Shown piece after piece: positions 43,736-52,321 of a stretch of DNA of 64,000 nucleotides. This DNA is from Anaerolineaceae bacterium (GTDB lineage: Bacteria; Chloroflexota; Anaerolineae; Promineifilales; Promineifilaceae): the NCBI GenBank assembly GCA_002699125.1, contig PABI01000078.1:83421-147420 (forward strand). The letters are read 5' to 3'. The notes beneath the pieces were generated by a model. The model worked only from the letters and a program-made list of their open reading frames with translations. It ran no database searches and had not been told where the DNA came from. The first letter of the stretch is position 1. Every line of letters starts with the position of its first letter. Both the position numbers and the translations under genes were made by a program.

Positions 43736-44995
43736 TTACTCTCGATGTGACAAAACTTGATTTTCATAGGTACGGATTTCATCCATAAACGCAAAGCCTA
43801 CCGGGACATTTCGCTGCTGACAATATTGGTCCCAGACCGCGCCAAACGGTAAGCCTTTCAGCTCTTCCAGCAGGGCCAGCCGGGCAGTGAAATCCCCGGC
43901 ATTTTCAAGTTCGCGCAGTTGGTCAATTGGCTCCAGCAGAGCCATGAGCAAGGCGCGCAGGGCGTTGCGCGTACCGATGGTCCAGGCCGCCACGCGGTTG
44001 ATGCTGGCGTCAAAGAAGTCCAGACCGATGTGAACACGGTCGAGGAAATTGCCGCGCACCAGTTCCTGCATAATTGCTTGCAGTTCGTCTGTCAGGGTCA
44101 CCACGTGATCGCTATCCCAGCGGACCCCTCGGCTGACGTGCAGCAGCAGTTCCGGCACGTGCAGCAGCACCGAAGAAATCTTGTCGGCAATGGTTTCCGT
44201 AGGATGGAAGTGGCCGGCATCCAGGCAGAGCAGCGTTTGATTTTTAACGGCATACCCCAGGTAAAATTCGTGTGAGCCAACGACATAGCTCTCTGAACCA
44301 ATGCCAAACAGCTTGCATTCAACAGCGTCCAGGTTGTGGGCCGGATCGAGCGGTTTGGCGAAGACCTTGTCCAGCGAATCTTGCAGGCGCCGGCGTGGGC
44401 CAAGGCGATCTACCGGCGTGTCTTTGTAGCCATCGGGAATCCAGACGTTGGTGACCGCCGGCGTGCCCAATTCCTTACCAAAATAAGCGCCAATCTCCCG
44501 ACTGGCAATGCAGTGTTCAATCCAAAATTGGCGGATGCCCGCGTCGGCATGGGCCAGGGAGAAACCATCGTCGGCCAGCGGATGAGAGAAGCAGGTGGGG
44601 TTGAAGTCCAATCCGTGGTTGTTGGCTTTGGCCCAATCAACCCAACCGGCAAAATGCTTGGGCTGAATCTCGTTGCGCGGCACTTTTTTGTCAGTTTCCA
44701 GGTAGATGGCGTGCAGATTGAGCCGGTGCGTGCCGGGGATGAGGCTGTACGCTTTGTCCAAATCCTGGCGCAGTTGAACGGCCGTACGCGCCTTCCCCGG
44801 ATAATTCCCCGTGGCCATAATGCCACCGCTGAGTCCGCGATCCGGGTCCTCAAAGCCGCCCACGTCATCCCCCTGCCAACAGTGCAGGCTAATGGGGATT
44901 GTGGCTATCTTTTCCAGAGCAGCATCTGTATCAACGCCAAATTCAGCGTATCGTTCTTTTGCCAGTTCGTAAGTTGCTGTTACTTTATTATTCAT
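43736..44995 (-). CDS. rhaA: L-rhamnose isomerase
   Basis: The 419-residue protein closely follows the enterobacterial RhaA pattern: [74 protein letters not shown] and [14 protein letters not shown]. It interconverts L-rhamnose and L-rhamnulose using Mn2+ or Zn2+ held by the conserved E, D and H residues. It is not the Pseudomonas stutzeri sugar-isomerase type. There is no clear Shine-Dalgarno before the ATG, and the rhaM stop is 9 bases upstream, so translation may be coupled. Confidence 0.97.
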   Translation of the reverse strand: MNNKVTATYELAKERYAEFGVDTDAALEKIATIPISLHCWQGDDVGGFEDPDRGLSGGIMATGNYPGKARTAVQLRQDLDKAYSLIPGTHRLNLHAIYLETDKKVPRNEIQPKHFAGWVDWAKANNHGLDFNPTCFSHPLADDGFSLAHADAGIRQFWIEHCIASREIGAYFGKELGTPAVTNVWIPDGYKDTPVDRLGPRRRLQDSLDKVFAKPLDPAHNLDAVECKLFGIGSESYVVGSHEFYLGYAVKNQTLLCLDAGHFHPTETIADKISSVLLHVPELLLHVSRGVRWDSDHVVTLTDELQAIMQELVRGNFLDRVHIGLDFFDASINRVAAWTIGTRNALRALLMALLEPIDQLRELENAGDFTARLALLEELKGLPFGAVWDQYCQQRNVPVGFAFMDEIRTYENQVLSHRE

Positions 44996-45004
44996 CGTAA
45001 TAAT

Positions 45005-45322
45005 TTAGTCGAGATGGAAAACTTCTTCCAGCTCAATGAATGATTCATCTGGTCTTACATTCTCTTCAAAATAGGGTGCCATAAACTGCTGCCAGCGCGT
45101 GTTGACTTCTTTTTCTTCCATTAAAGCTTGGGCCTGGGCCAGACTGTGAGGTGTTTCAAAGTAGCCAAAGAGACGGCCGTCTTCATGCAAAAACAGCGTG
45201 TAATTGTGCCAGCCGGATTCTCGCAGCGCTTCTTGCATCTCCGGCCACACATGTTTGTGGTGCTCTTTGTATTCATCTAGTTTGTCATGCTTGACTCTTA
45301 ACAGAAAACCAACACGCTTCAT
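45005..45322 (-). CDS. rhaM: L-rhamnose mutarotase
   Basis: The 105-residue protein is an RhaM/RhaU family dimeric alpha+beta barrel that interconverts the anomers of L-rhamnose. It contains RVKHDKLDEYKEHHKHVWPEM, NYTLFLHEDGRLFGYFE and the C-terminal WQQFMAPYF signature. The family histidine and aromatic residues (H in EHHKHVWPE, Y in NYTLF) are present. It lies between the substrate-binding protein and rhaA in the operon. Confidence 0.96.
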   Translation of the reverse strand: MKRVGFLLRVKHDKLDEYKEHHKHVWPEMQEALRESGWHNYTLFLHEDGRLFGYFETPHSLAQAQALMEEKEVNTRWQQFMAPYFEENVRPDESFIELEEVFHLD

Positions 45323-45350
45323 CAGAACTTACTCCAATGTTTGTGGAAAG

Positions 45351-45397
45351 CAGATTGCACAGAGGCAATATACATGCCTACATCTCTGTGCAATCTG
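45351..45397. repeat. Perfect 14-bp inverted repeat between rhaS and rhaM
   Basis: Arms CAGATTGCACAGAG (45351-45364) and CTCTGTGCAATCTG (45384-45397) enclose a 19-base loop. No T-run follows on the minus strand, so partial termination or mRNA stabilisation is more likely than full termination. Confidence 0.85.
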
Positions 45398-45416
45398 CCA
45401 CTATCATGCTTTAATT

Positions 45417-46517
45417 CTAGAAGTCAAAGTCGTCGATATTATCTGCACTGAAGATGGTGGGCGGGCCAAGCAGAATGGTGCCGTCATCGGCAATGGTGTA
45501 GGAGCCGAGCTTGCCGGCCTCGAACGTGTCGCCAGGTTCACCAGCAATCTCGCCCGTGGCAATGGCGTTGAGCGTGTAGATGGCCAGATAGCCCAGATCA
45601 GCCGGATTCCACAAGGCAAACTGCGGTGCAGCTCCGCTGTTCACGTACTCACGCATCTGGTTCGGCGTGCCCAGACCGGTCACAAACACTTCACCAACCC
45701 GGCCGGCGTCCTGTACGGCGCGGGCAGAGGCGGCAATCCCTACCGTTGTGGGCGAGATGATCACTTTCAAGTCAGGATAGGTTTGCATCAGGCCGATGGC
45801 TTCATTGTAGCTTTTCTCATCTTCGTCATCGCCGTAGACGGTTGCCACCAATTCGAGACCTGAATATTCCGGATTTTCCAGCTCCTCTTCCATGAACCCA
45901 ATCCACTCATTTTGGTTGGGTGCAGTTGAGGTAGCGCTAAGGATTGCGATTTGGCCTTCACCACCGGCGAGATCGGCCGCCATTTGAATTTGCACGTCGC
46001 CAATACCTTCAGCCACTGCCTGGTTGATGTGTACGGTACGGCCGCCTGGCGAAATCGCTGAGTCCCAGGTAACCACCGGGATACCGGAATCGATGGCTTC
46101 TTGCCCCGTCGGCACCAGGGCATCGGAATCGTTGGCCGAAATGGCCAGCCCATCTACATTTTGGGCAATCAGAGAGTTGAGCAGCTGAATCTGTTCGGTG
46201 GCATCGGCTACGGAGGAACCCTGGTAGGTTACCGTAACGCCCAGCTCACCGGCAGCTTCCTGCGCCCCGACATTGGCGGTGTCAAAATAGGGATTGCCCA
46301 GGTTTTTAGGCACCAGCACGTAATTGCCGCCGGCCTCATCCGCAGGCGCTTCCTCTTCCATTTCTTCTTCAGTTTCTTCGGCCGCGGTGTCGGCACTCTC
46401 TTCTGTGGTTGTCGTTTCGGCATCCGTGTCGGCGTCGGTATCGGTATCACCACCACAGGCAGCTAAGGCAACGAGCATAGCCAGGAGCAGGAGCAGGGAA
46501 AGTAAATGTTTCTTCAT
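45417..46517 (-). CDS. rhaS: Rhamnose ABC importer, substrate-binding lipoprotein
   Basis: The 366-residue protein is a periplasmic-binding type 1 sugar-binding protein, with a lipobox LVALAACGG (cysteine near residue 21). An acidic stalk rich in D, E and T (about 22-65) leads into the two-lobed binding domain (YVLVPKNLGNPYFDTANVGAQEAA, GLAISANDSDALVPTGQEAIDSGIPVVTWDS). RhaS type is inferred from its location with two RhaPQ-type permeases, RhaT-type ATPase, RhaM and rhamnose enzymes. A hairpin and a strong AGAGGAG ribosome binding site precede the start, perhaps to give higher expression than the permeases. Confidence 0.92.
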   Translation of the reverse strand: MKKHLLSLLLLLAMLVALAACGGDTDTDADTDAETTTTEESADTAAEETEEEMEEEAPADEAGGNYVLVPKNLGNPYFDTANVGAQEAAGELGVTVTYQGSSVADATEQIQLLNSLIAQNVDGLAISANDSDALVPTGQEAIDSGIPVVTWDSAISPGGRTVHINQAVAEGIGDVQIQMAADLAGGEGQIAILSATSTAPNQNEWIGFMEEELENPEYSGLELVATVYGDDEDEKSYNEAIGLMQTYPDLKVIISPTTVGIAASARAVQDAGRVGEVFVTGLGTPNQMREYVNSGAAPQFALWNPADLGYLAIYTLNAIATGEIAGEPGDTFEAGKLGSYTIADDGTILLGPPTIFSADNIDDFDF

Positions 46518-46535
46518 CCTAAGTTATCTCCTCTT

Positions 46536-46554
46536 CTTCTCCAATGGGGAGAAG
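46536..46554 (-). promoter_or_regulatory. Hairpin just upstream of the rhaS ribosome binding site
   Basis: CTTCTCC/GGAGAAG stem with a 5-base loop immediately 5' of AGAGGAG on the minus strand. It could stabilise a processed mRNA end for abundant binding-protein synthesis. A GATACGCAGATAGCAGAACG stretch fills the rest of the gap up to 46650. Confidence 0.45.
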
Positions 46555-46650
46555 TACAAAAAGGTAAAAGCAAACGAAATTCAATAAAGGGTATGACTAA
46601 TCTTCTTCACGTTCTGCTATCTGCGTATATCATCACCTCCTTCTAGGTAT

Positions 46651-47760
46651 TTATTGATTCAATATGGGGACACGTGACCAAAAGAAAAACCAGATAAAGA
46701 AGGCGATAAGTGCCAGGAGGATTACGGCCGTAACCACACCACTCAACTGCACCTGACCCCTTCTCTGCGATATCTGCCGGGCCGCATTAGGTAACAAAAT
46801 GGAGAAAATCAACAGCAGGCCAACGGCAATGCTTTGTACCTGCCCCTGCACATTAACCAGCCCCATGCCAAAACGCATCAGGCCAATGAGAACCAGGGCC
46901 AGAATCGCACCGATCATCGTGCCGCTGCCGCCAAAGATGTTGATGCCGCCCAGAACAGTGGCGGTGATGACCGACAGTTCCAGGCCGGTACCCACGTCTG
47001 GCCGCGTGCTGCCAAAGCGAGCGGCGATAACAATCCCGGCCAGCGCGGCCATAAACCCGGACAGCATAAAAATGGCCATCTTGATGCGCGCCACCGGCAC
47101 GCCGGAGTATCGCGCGGCATCTTCACTGTTGCCGATGGCATAGAGATACCGGCCAAATGTCGTCTTGTGCAGCACCAAACCAAAAATAATGGCAAAGAAA
47201 AGAAACAGAACGGCCGAAAAAGGCAGACGAATCTCGCCCAACGTGCCCTGTCCCAGGAAGGTAAAGGACGACGGATAACCGGTGGCCGCCTGGTCGCCCA
47301 GCAAGGCATAGGCAATGCCGCGATAGAAAGCGTACGTGCCCAGAGTGACAACCAGGGAAGGCAGTTTGATCCGGGCCACCAGGAAGCCATTCAGCGCCCC
47401 GCCCAGCACGCCCAGCAGCAGCGCGGCAGCGGCGGCCACCCAGATGTTTACGCCCTGAATGTGCAAATAACCCAACAGCGAGGCACACATCGCCATCATC
47501 GAGGCCACGGAGAGATCAATGTTGCCCGTGATGATGATGAAGGCCATCGGCAGGATCATCAGGCCCATTTCCATGAAGTCGGAAGTGGCCCGCATCAGAT
47601 TGCGCGTGTTCAAGAAGAAGGGCGAAAGCTGTGAGTTGACGAGCACAACGACGGCGATCAAGGCGATTAGCAGCCATTCCCAGCGCAGGAAAAAGTCGGC
47701 TAGCTGTCGTGTTGGTCTGGTTGGCTTTGTGCCGTTCCTTTCATCAGTGGCTGCGTTCAT
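46651..47760 (-). CDS. rhaQ: Rhamnose ABC importer permease
   Basis: The 369-residue protein has about ten membrane helices of the RbsC/XylH type: MGLMILPMAFIIITGNIDLSVASMMAMCASLLGYL near the start and a C-terminal ELSVITATVLGGINIFGGSGTMIGAILALVLIGLMRFGM, the usual permease signature. The N-terminal 30 residues are charged and cytoplasmic. It overlaps the next upstream permease gene by 4 bases (ATGA) and pairs with it in the membrane. The Q versus P label follows order only. Confidence 0.9.
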   Translation of the reverse strand: MNAATDERNGTKPTRPTRQLADFFLRWEWLLIALIAVVVLVNSQLSPFFLNTRNLMRATSDFMEMGLMILPMAFIIITGNIDLSVASMMAMCASLLGYLHIQGVNIWVAAAAALLLGVLGGALNGFLVARIKLPSLVVTLGTYAFYRGIAYALLGDQAATGYPSSFTFLGQGTLGEIRLPFSAVLFLFFAIIFGLVLHKTTFGRYLYAIGNSEDAARYSGVPVARIKMAIFMLSGFMAALAGIVIAARFGSTRPDVGTGLELSVITATVLGGINIFGGSGTMIGAILALVLIGLMRFGMGLVNVQGQVQSIAVGLLLIFSILLPNAARQISQRRGQVQLSGVVTAVILLALIAFFIWFFFWSRVPILNQ

Positions 47761-48773
47761 GACTCCTCCCCTGTGCCGCCAAGCTGCTGCAAGCGACGGC
47801 GAATGGTTGAATCCACTATCACCGCAATTAGAATCAGCAGACCCTGAGCGGCAAGCTGCCAGAATGGGGAGATGCGCACCAGGATAAGAGCATTTTCAAT
47901 CGTGCCCAGGAGAAACGCCCCCAAAATGACGCCGATGACGGTGCCGCTGCCGCCAAAAATGTTGACGCCACCAACAACGGCCGCTGCCACCGTTTGCAGT
48001 TCAAAACCCAGCGCCGTATTGGTTTGCGCCGACTCAAAACGAGATGCCCACAGAACGGCCGCAAGCCCCGCCAGCAATCCGGAAATCACGTACACCATAA
48101 AAAGCGTGCGTTGTACGGGAATGCCGGCCACGTTGGCCGCATCGGGATTACTGCCCACGGCATAAATATCCCGGCCCGGGCGTGTGTAGTTGAGAAATAC
48201 GTAGACGGCCAGGGCGATAACGGCCGCAAACAAAATAATGTTGGGGATGCCCAGCGGAGCAGCTTTGGCCAGCGCCCGGTAGCCGTCTGGCATTTCAAAG
48301 GAGTTAATCCAGGTGCCGCCGCTGTACAAAAAAACCATGCCGCGATAAATGCTCAAGGTGCCCAACGTGGCAATGATGGGCGGCACTTTGCCCACGGTGA
48401 TGATCAATCCGTTAAAACTACCCAGGATGGCACCCAGCAGCATCCCCAATAGGATTGCCAGCACTGGCGACACGGCAGGAAAGGCCACCACTGTAAAGGA
48501 AACCATCATGGCCACCAGGCCGATGGTGGCGCTGACGGACAAATCAATGCCCCGGGTGATGATAACCATCGTTTGTCCCAAAGCGACAATCGCCAGAATG
48601 GAAATGTTGAGCAGGATGTTGCGGAAATTTTCCGCGGTGAGGAAGGCAGGCGTGTCAATGCTCACGATGACAATGAGCAGCAGGATAAAGATGATGATGC
48701 TCAGCTCGCGAAACCTGACCAGTGTCAGAAACAGGCTGCGCGATTCAGGTTCATTGCTAGTGGTGGCGTTCAA
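47757..48773 (-). CDS. rhaP: Rhamnose ABC importer permease
   Basis: The 338-residue permease of the RbsC/XylH type has ILAIVALGQTMVIITRGIDLSVSATIGLVAMM and FELQTVAAAVVGGVNIFGGSGTVIGVILGAFLLGTIENAL, the two signature regions. About nine or ten membrane helices are visible. It overlaps the second permease by 4 bases. An inverted repeat (48793-48851) separates it from the ATPase gene upstream. Confidence 0.92.
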   Translation of the reverse strand: MNATTSNEPESRSLFLTLVRFRELSIIIFILLLIVIVSIDTPAFLTAENFRNILLNISILAIVALGQTMVIITRGIDLSVSATIGLVAMMVSFTVVAFPAVSPVLAILLGMLLGAILGSFNGLIITVGKVPPIIATLGTLSIYRGMVFLYSGGTWINSFEMPDGYRALAKAAPLGIPNIILFAAVIALAVYVFLNYTRPGRDIYAVGSNPDAANVAGIPVQRTLFMVYVISGLLAGLAAVLWASRFESAQTNTALGFELQTVAAAVVGGVNIFGGSGTVIGVILGAFLLGTIENALILVRISPFWQLAAQGLLILIAVIVDSTIRRRLQQLGGTGEES

Positions 48774-48792
48774 ATCAATTCTCCCTGAAAAT

Positions 48793-48851
48793 AATCCACA
48801 GATTACGCAGATTTCGCAGATTGGTTCGAAAAAATCTGTGTAATCTGCGGA
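48793..48851. repeat. Inverted repeat of ACAGATTACGCAGATT type between rhaT and rhaP
   Basis: Left CCACAGATTACGCAGATTT and right AAAATCTGTGTAATCTGCGG pair with a few mismatches, and the left arm repeats the CGCAGATT 8-mer. It adjoins the rhaT stop. Confidence 0.8.
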
Positions 48852-48854
48852 CTT

Positions 48855-50414
48855 TTATCCATGATCGTTTTTGTGCGCTCGCTCATCTTGTTTTTTCCCG
48901 GCAACAGCTTGCACTGAGCCAGTCGAAGTGGCCGTTGCCGAGGCCATCAATTTTTCCTGCGTTGCTTCGGCGCGGCTAAATTCGCCAGTAATGCGACCTT
49001 CGCGCATTACCAGGACTCGGTCGCTCATACCTAAAATTTCCGGCAGTTCCGACGAGATCATCAAGATAGCCACGCCCTGGTTGGCCAGATCGCTCATCAG
49101 CTGGTGAACGGCCGCTTTTGTGCCCACATCGATCCCCCGCGTCGGTTCATCCAGGATCAGAATGCGCGGGTTGGTTTCCAGCCACTTGGCCAGGACCACT
49201 TTTTGCTGATTGCCGCCGGAGAGCTCTTTGGCTTTCTGGGCGATGCCGGCGCTTTTTACTTCCAGACGCTGTGCGGCCGTTTCCGCCACCTTCTTTGCTT
49301 CTCCTTCGCGCAGCCAGCCGGCTGTGGCAAAACGGGGCAGGATGGGCAGGGTGATGTTGGCCGCCAGGCTCATCGGCAGCACCAGCCCGTGATGCTGACG
49401 ATCTTCCGGCACAAAGGCCAAACCCAGGGACATCGCCTGCTGCGGGCTGCGGATGGCTACCGGCTGGCCATCGACCTGGATGGAGCCGGAATCAACCGGC
49501 AGAATGCCAAACAGCGCGCGGGCCACGTCAGTACGGCCTGCGCCAATCAACCCGGCCAGGCCCAGAATTTCCCCGGCGCGCAGCTTGAAGCTCACATTTT
49601 CGAACTTGCCCTTTGCCGTCAGGTCGGTTACCTCAAGCAAGGTTTTACCCACAGGTGCTTCTTGCTTAGGAAACAAATCGTCCACCTGCCGCCCCACCAT
49701 CATCTGGATCAGGTCTTCGGTTTTTACATCGGCCATCTCGCGCGTGCCGACATATTGGCCATCACGCAGGATCGTGACACGGTCAGCCACGGCAAATAGC
49801 TCTTCTAAACGGTGGGAGATGAAGATAACGGCCGTACCCGCCTCACGTAACTGGCGAATAATGCGAAACAGCTCCTCAACTTCCGTCAAGGTCAGGGATG
49901 AGGTAGGCTCATCCATAATGAGAATTTGGGCATTGAGGGAAAGGGCGCGGGCGATTTCAACCGTTTGCTGCTGTGCCACGCTGAGGTTACGCGCCTTGGT
50001 CCGCGGATCGAGCCTGACGCCAAGCTGCTGCAATAGATCGCGTGCTTCGCGATACATCGCGCCCCAGTCAACCCGTCCACCCCGCGTCGGCTGGCGGCCG
50101 GCCATGATGTTTTCAGCAATATCCAAATCGGGAAAAAGGCTAGGCTCCTGGTAAATGGCACCGATACCTTGCTGCTGCGCCTCACGAGGGCCGCTGAAGC
50201 GCACGAGTTCACCATGCAGGTAGATTTCACCACTGTCGGACTGATGCACGCCGGTCATCGTTTTAATGAGCGTGGATTTACCGGCCCCGTTTTCACCAAG
50301 GAGCGCATGAACTTCGCCGGCGTATGCTTCCATATGAACATTATCCAGCGCACGAACACCGCCAAAGGATTTGGAGATTTCTTGCATCTGGATAACTGGC
50401 GTTGGTTTGCTCAT
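48855..50414 (-). CDS. rhaT: Rhamnose ABC importer, duplicated ATPase
   Basis: The 519-residue protein has two ABC domains. The first has Walker [16 protein letters not shown], signature [15 protein letters not shown] and Walker [13 protein letters not shown]. The second has a degenerate Walker A region ([19 protein letters not shown]), signature [15 protein letters not shown] and [14 protein letters not shown]. This layout is that of RbsA/XylG/RhaT importers. Near the C-terminus the residues TSTGSVQ are encoded by a CACTTCGACTGGCTCAGTG repeat element (48911-48930) inserted in frame. It is the first gene after the promoter at 50493-50521. No Shine-Dalgarno is seen in the A-rich leader. Confidence 0.94.
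   Translation of the reverse strand: MSKPTPVIQMQEISKSFGGVRALDNVHMEAYAGEVHALLGENGAGKSTLIKTMTGVHQSDSGEIYLHGELVRFSGPREAQQQGIGAIYQEPSLFPDLDIAENIMAGRQPTRGGRVDWGAMYREARDLLQQLGVRLDPRTKARNLSVAQQQTVEIARALSLNAQILIMDEPTSSLTLTEVEELFRIIRQLREAGTAVIFISHRLEELFAVADRVTILRDGQYVGTREMADVKTEDLIQMMVGRQVDDLFPKQEAPVGKTLLEVTDLTAKGKFENVSFKLRAGEILGLAGLIGAGRTDVARALFGILPVDSGSIQVDGQPVAIRSPQQAMSLGLAFVPEDRQHHGLVLPMSLAANITLPILPRFATAGWLREGEAKKVAETAAQRLEVKSAGIAQKAKELSGGNQQKVVLAKWLETNPRILILDEPTRGIDVGTKAAVHQLMSDLANQGVAILMISSELPEILGMSDRVLVMREGRITGEFSRAEATQEKLMASATATSTGSVQAVAGKKQDERAHKNDHG
48911..48930. repeat. CTGAGCCAGTCGAAGT element inserted in frame in rhaT
   Basis: Shares the CTGAGC..AGTCGAAG core with the element in the GNAT gene (28714-28734). 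It encodes residues near the C-terminus of RhaT without breaking the frame. Confidence 0.6.
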
Positions 50415-50492
50415 TAATTAGAACCCGCAAGTTTTAGCTTTTTTGTTGTTTTCTTTGTTGATTTTTGAGGTTTTTTGTTATATATTGGCGGT

Positions 50493-50521
50493 ATCCTAGC
50501 ATACGGGACAGAATACGTCAA
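50493..50521 (-). promoter_or_regulatory. Promoter of the rhamnose operon
   Basis: On the minus strand TTGACG (50516-50521) and TAGGAT (50493-50498) are separated by 17 bp. It is followed by an A-rich leader of about 80 bases built of AACAAAAAA-type words before the rhaT ATG. Operators for the divergent regulator would be expected here. Confidence 0.7.
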
Positions 50522-50629
50522 TAGAATTTGTCGATTTTGCCCAAATCTCGCCAAATAGCAGCATCGGTATTGCACAAAACAAAAAAACCGCGATCATCTT
50601 ATGCAAAATCAAGGGACAAACCGGTAACA

Positions 50630-52321
50630 ATGATGACAAAATACGAACGCCGCCAGTCAATCATACGCCTGCTAAAGGAGCAGCCAGGCGTTAAAGTTGC
50701 GCGTTTGGCAGAGGTTCTAGACGTATCAGAAGGAACCATTCGTAATGACCTGACTGCCCTGGAAAAACAGCAGAAGCTACAGCGAGTTCACGGGGGGGCG
50801 GTTTTAATTGATGATGCGGCAGACGGCTCCCCAACTGTATCATCGCCACACATCATCAATGCCAACATCAAAAAGCGCATTGCCCGCTGGGCTGCAGAAT
50901 TGGTAGAGGATGGCGACACCATCCTGCTGGACGCCAGCACCACCGTACAATCCATGGTGCCCCATCTGAAGGAACGCCAGCGATTGACCATCGTAACCAA
51001 TGGCTTGGAAACGGCCAGGCAGCTGGCGCGCCAGACGCAGCACACCGTTGTGCTTGTGGGCGGAATGCTCAATCGCAGCGGTAACGCCACGACCAGCCTC
51101 ATTGGGCTGGAGATGCTCAAAAACCTTCACGTGCGAACCGCCTTTGTTTCTTGTGTCGGCTTTGATTTAGAAACCGGCCTGACGGAGCGGTACATTGAAG
51201 AAGCACAGCTCAAAGAGGCGATATTGGCTTCCATTCCCCGGATTGTAGCGTTAGTTGGCTCCAACAAAATTGGCACGGTAAGCACCCTGCCCTTCTTAGC
51301 CCCGGAGCAAATTTCCCACTTTTTTACAGACAGCGACGTTACCCCTGAGTTCATCGAGCAGATGCAGCAGGCAAACATCAACCTGACGATTTGCGGCGAG
51401 AATACCGTGCGCTCATTTACAGTTGATGGAGATAAACCCCAATTTACAATTGGCTTTGCCAACGAAAGTGAAGAGTTGCCTTTTGCTGTTGATGTGCGCC
51501 GCAGCCTGGAGCGTACGGCCGCAGATTTGGGCAACATTAATCTGGTGGTGGCGGACAATCGCTTAAGTGGCGAGGAAGCGCTGCGGGTAGCCGACCGGCT
51601 GATTCAGCGCAACATTGACCTGGTCATTGAATATCAGATTGATTACAAAGCCGGCAATCTGATTATGAACAAGTTTCAGCAAGCAGATATTCCCGTCATT
51701 GCCGTGGATATTCCCATGGTGGGCGCAACCTTTTTTGGCGTGGACAATTACCGAGCGGGGCACATGGCTGGTGTGGCGTTGGGCGAATGGGTGATGGGAG
51801 AATGGAACGGCCGTATCGATCACCTCCTCGTTTTAGAAGAACCCAGAGCCGGGTCGCTGCCCGAAGCCCGCATTCAGGGGCAGTTGGACGGCCTGCAAGA
51901 AGTTATCGAGCAATTGTCTGCCGAACACATCCAGCACATCGATTGCGGCAATACCAGCGCCATCAGTGAAAAAGGGGTGGCAGAAGCCCTGCAAAGGATG
52001 CCCGATAAGCATCAGATCGCCATCGTTTCCTTCAATGATGAAGCGGCATTAGGTGCTCTGCAAGCCGCGCGGAATGCTGATCGTGAGGCGGATGTGGTGA
52101 TTGTGGGACAGGGCGCAGACCGTTTGATCAGAAGCGAAATTCGCGATCCCAAGTCACGCTTGATTGGCTCAACCGCCTACATGCCGGAACGATACGGTGA
52201 AAAGCTAATGGAATTGGCGCTTAAGATTTTGCGGGGCGAATCGGTGCCACCGGCCGTTTATATGAACCACGTCTTTATCGACGCCAACAACATCGACCGG
52301 TATTATCCCCCGGTTGATTGA
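50630..52321 (+). CDS. rhaR: DeoR-type regulator fused to a periplasmic-binding-protein-like domain
   Basis: The 563-residue regulator diverges from the rhamnose operon. Residues 5-55 are a DeoR winged helix (RRQSIIRLLKEQPGVKVARLAEVLDVSEGTIRNDL). Residues about 75-235 are a DeoR effector domain (GDTILLDASTTVQSMV, VVLVGGMLNRSGN, FVSCVGFD). Residues about 255-555 are a sugar-binding type 1 periplasmic-binding fold (IPVIAVDIPMVGATFFGVDNYRAG, IVSFNDEAALGAL). It thus has two possible ligand sites, perhaps a phosphosugar and free rhamnose. The ATG at 50630 (or 50633) is preferred over an upstream TTG. Its 3' end overlaps the convergent rhamnosidase gene by 19 bases. The name is by context. Confidence 0.88.
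   Translation: MMTKYERRQSIIRLLKEQPGVKVARLAEVLDVSEGTIRNDLTALEKQQKLQRVHGGAVLIDDAADGSPTVSSPHIINANIKKRIARWAAELVEDGDTILLDASTTVQSMVPHLKERQRLTIVTNGLETARQLARQTQHTVVLVGGMLNRSGNATTSLIGLEMLKNLHVRTAFVSCVGFDLETGLTERYIEEAQLKEAILASIPRIVALVGSNKIGTVSTLPFLAPEQISHFFTDSDVTPEFIEQMQQANINLTICGENTVRSFTVDGDKPQFTIGFANESEELPFAVDVRRSLERTAADLGNINLVVADNRLSGEEALRVADRLIQRNIDLVIEYQIDYKAGNLIMNKFQQADIPVIAVDIPMVGATFFGVDNYRAGHMAGVALGEWVMGEWNGRIDHLLVLEEPRAGSLPEARIQGQLDGLQEVIEQLSAEHIQHIDCGNTSAISEKGVAEALQRMPDKHQIAIVSFNDEAALGALQAARNADREADVVIVGQGADRLIRSEIRDPKSRLIGSTAYMPERYGEKLMELALKILRGESVPPAVYMNHVFIDANNIDRYYPPVD

Noticed and set aside
46834..47634. 266-codon plus-strand open frame
   Set aside because: It is antisense to a permease gene with clear membrane helices; its translation is low in hydrophobic residues and repetitive.
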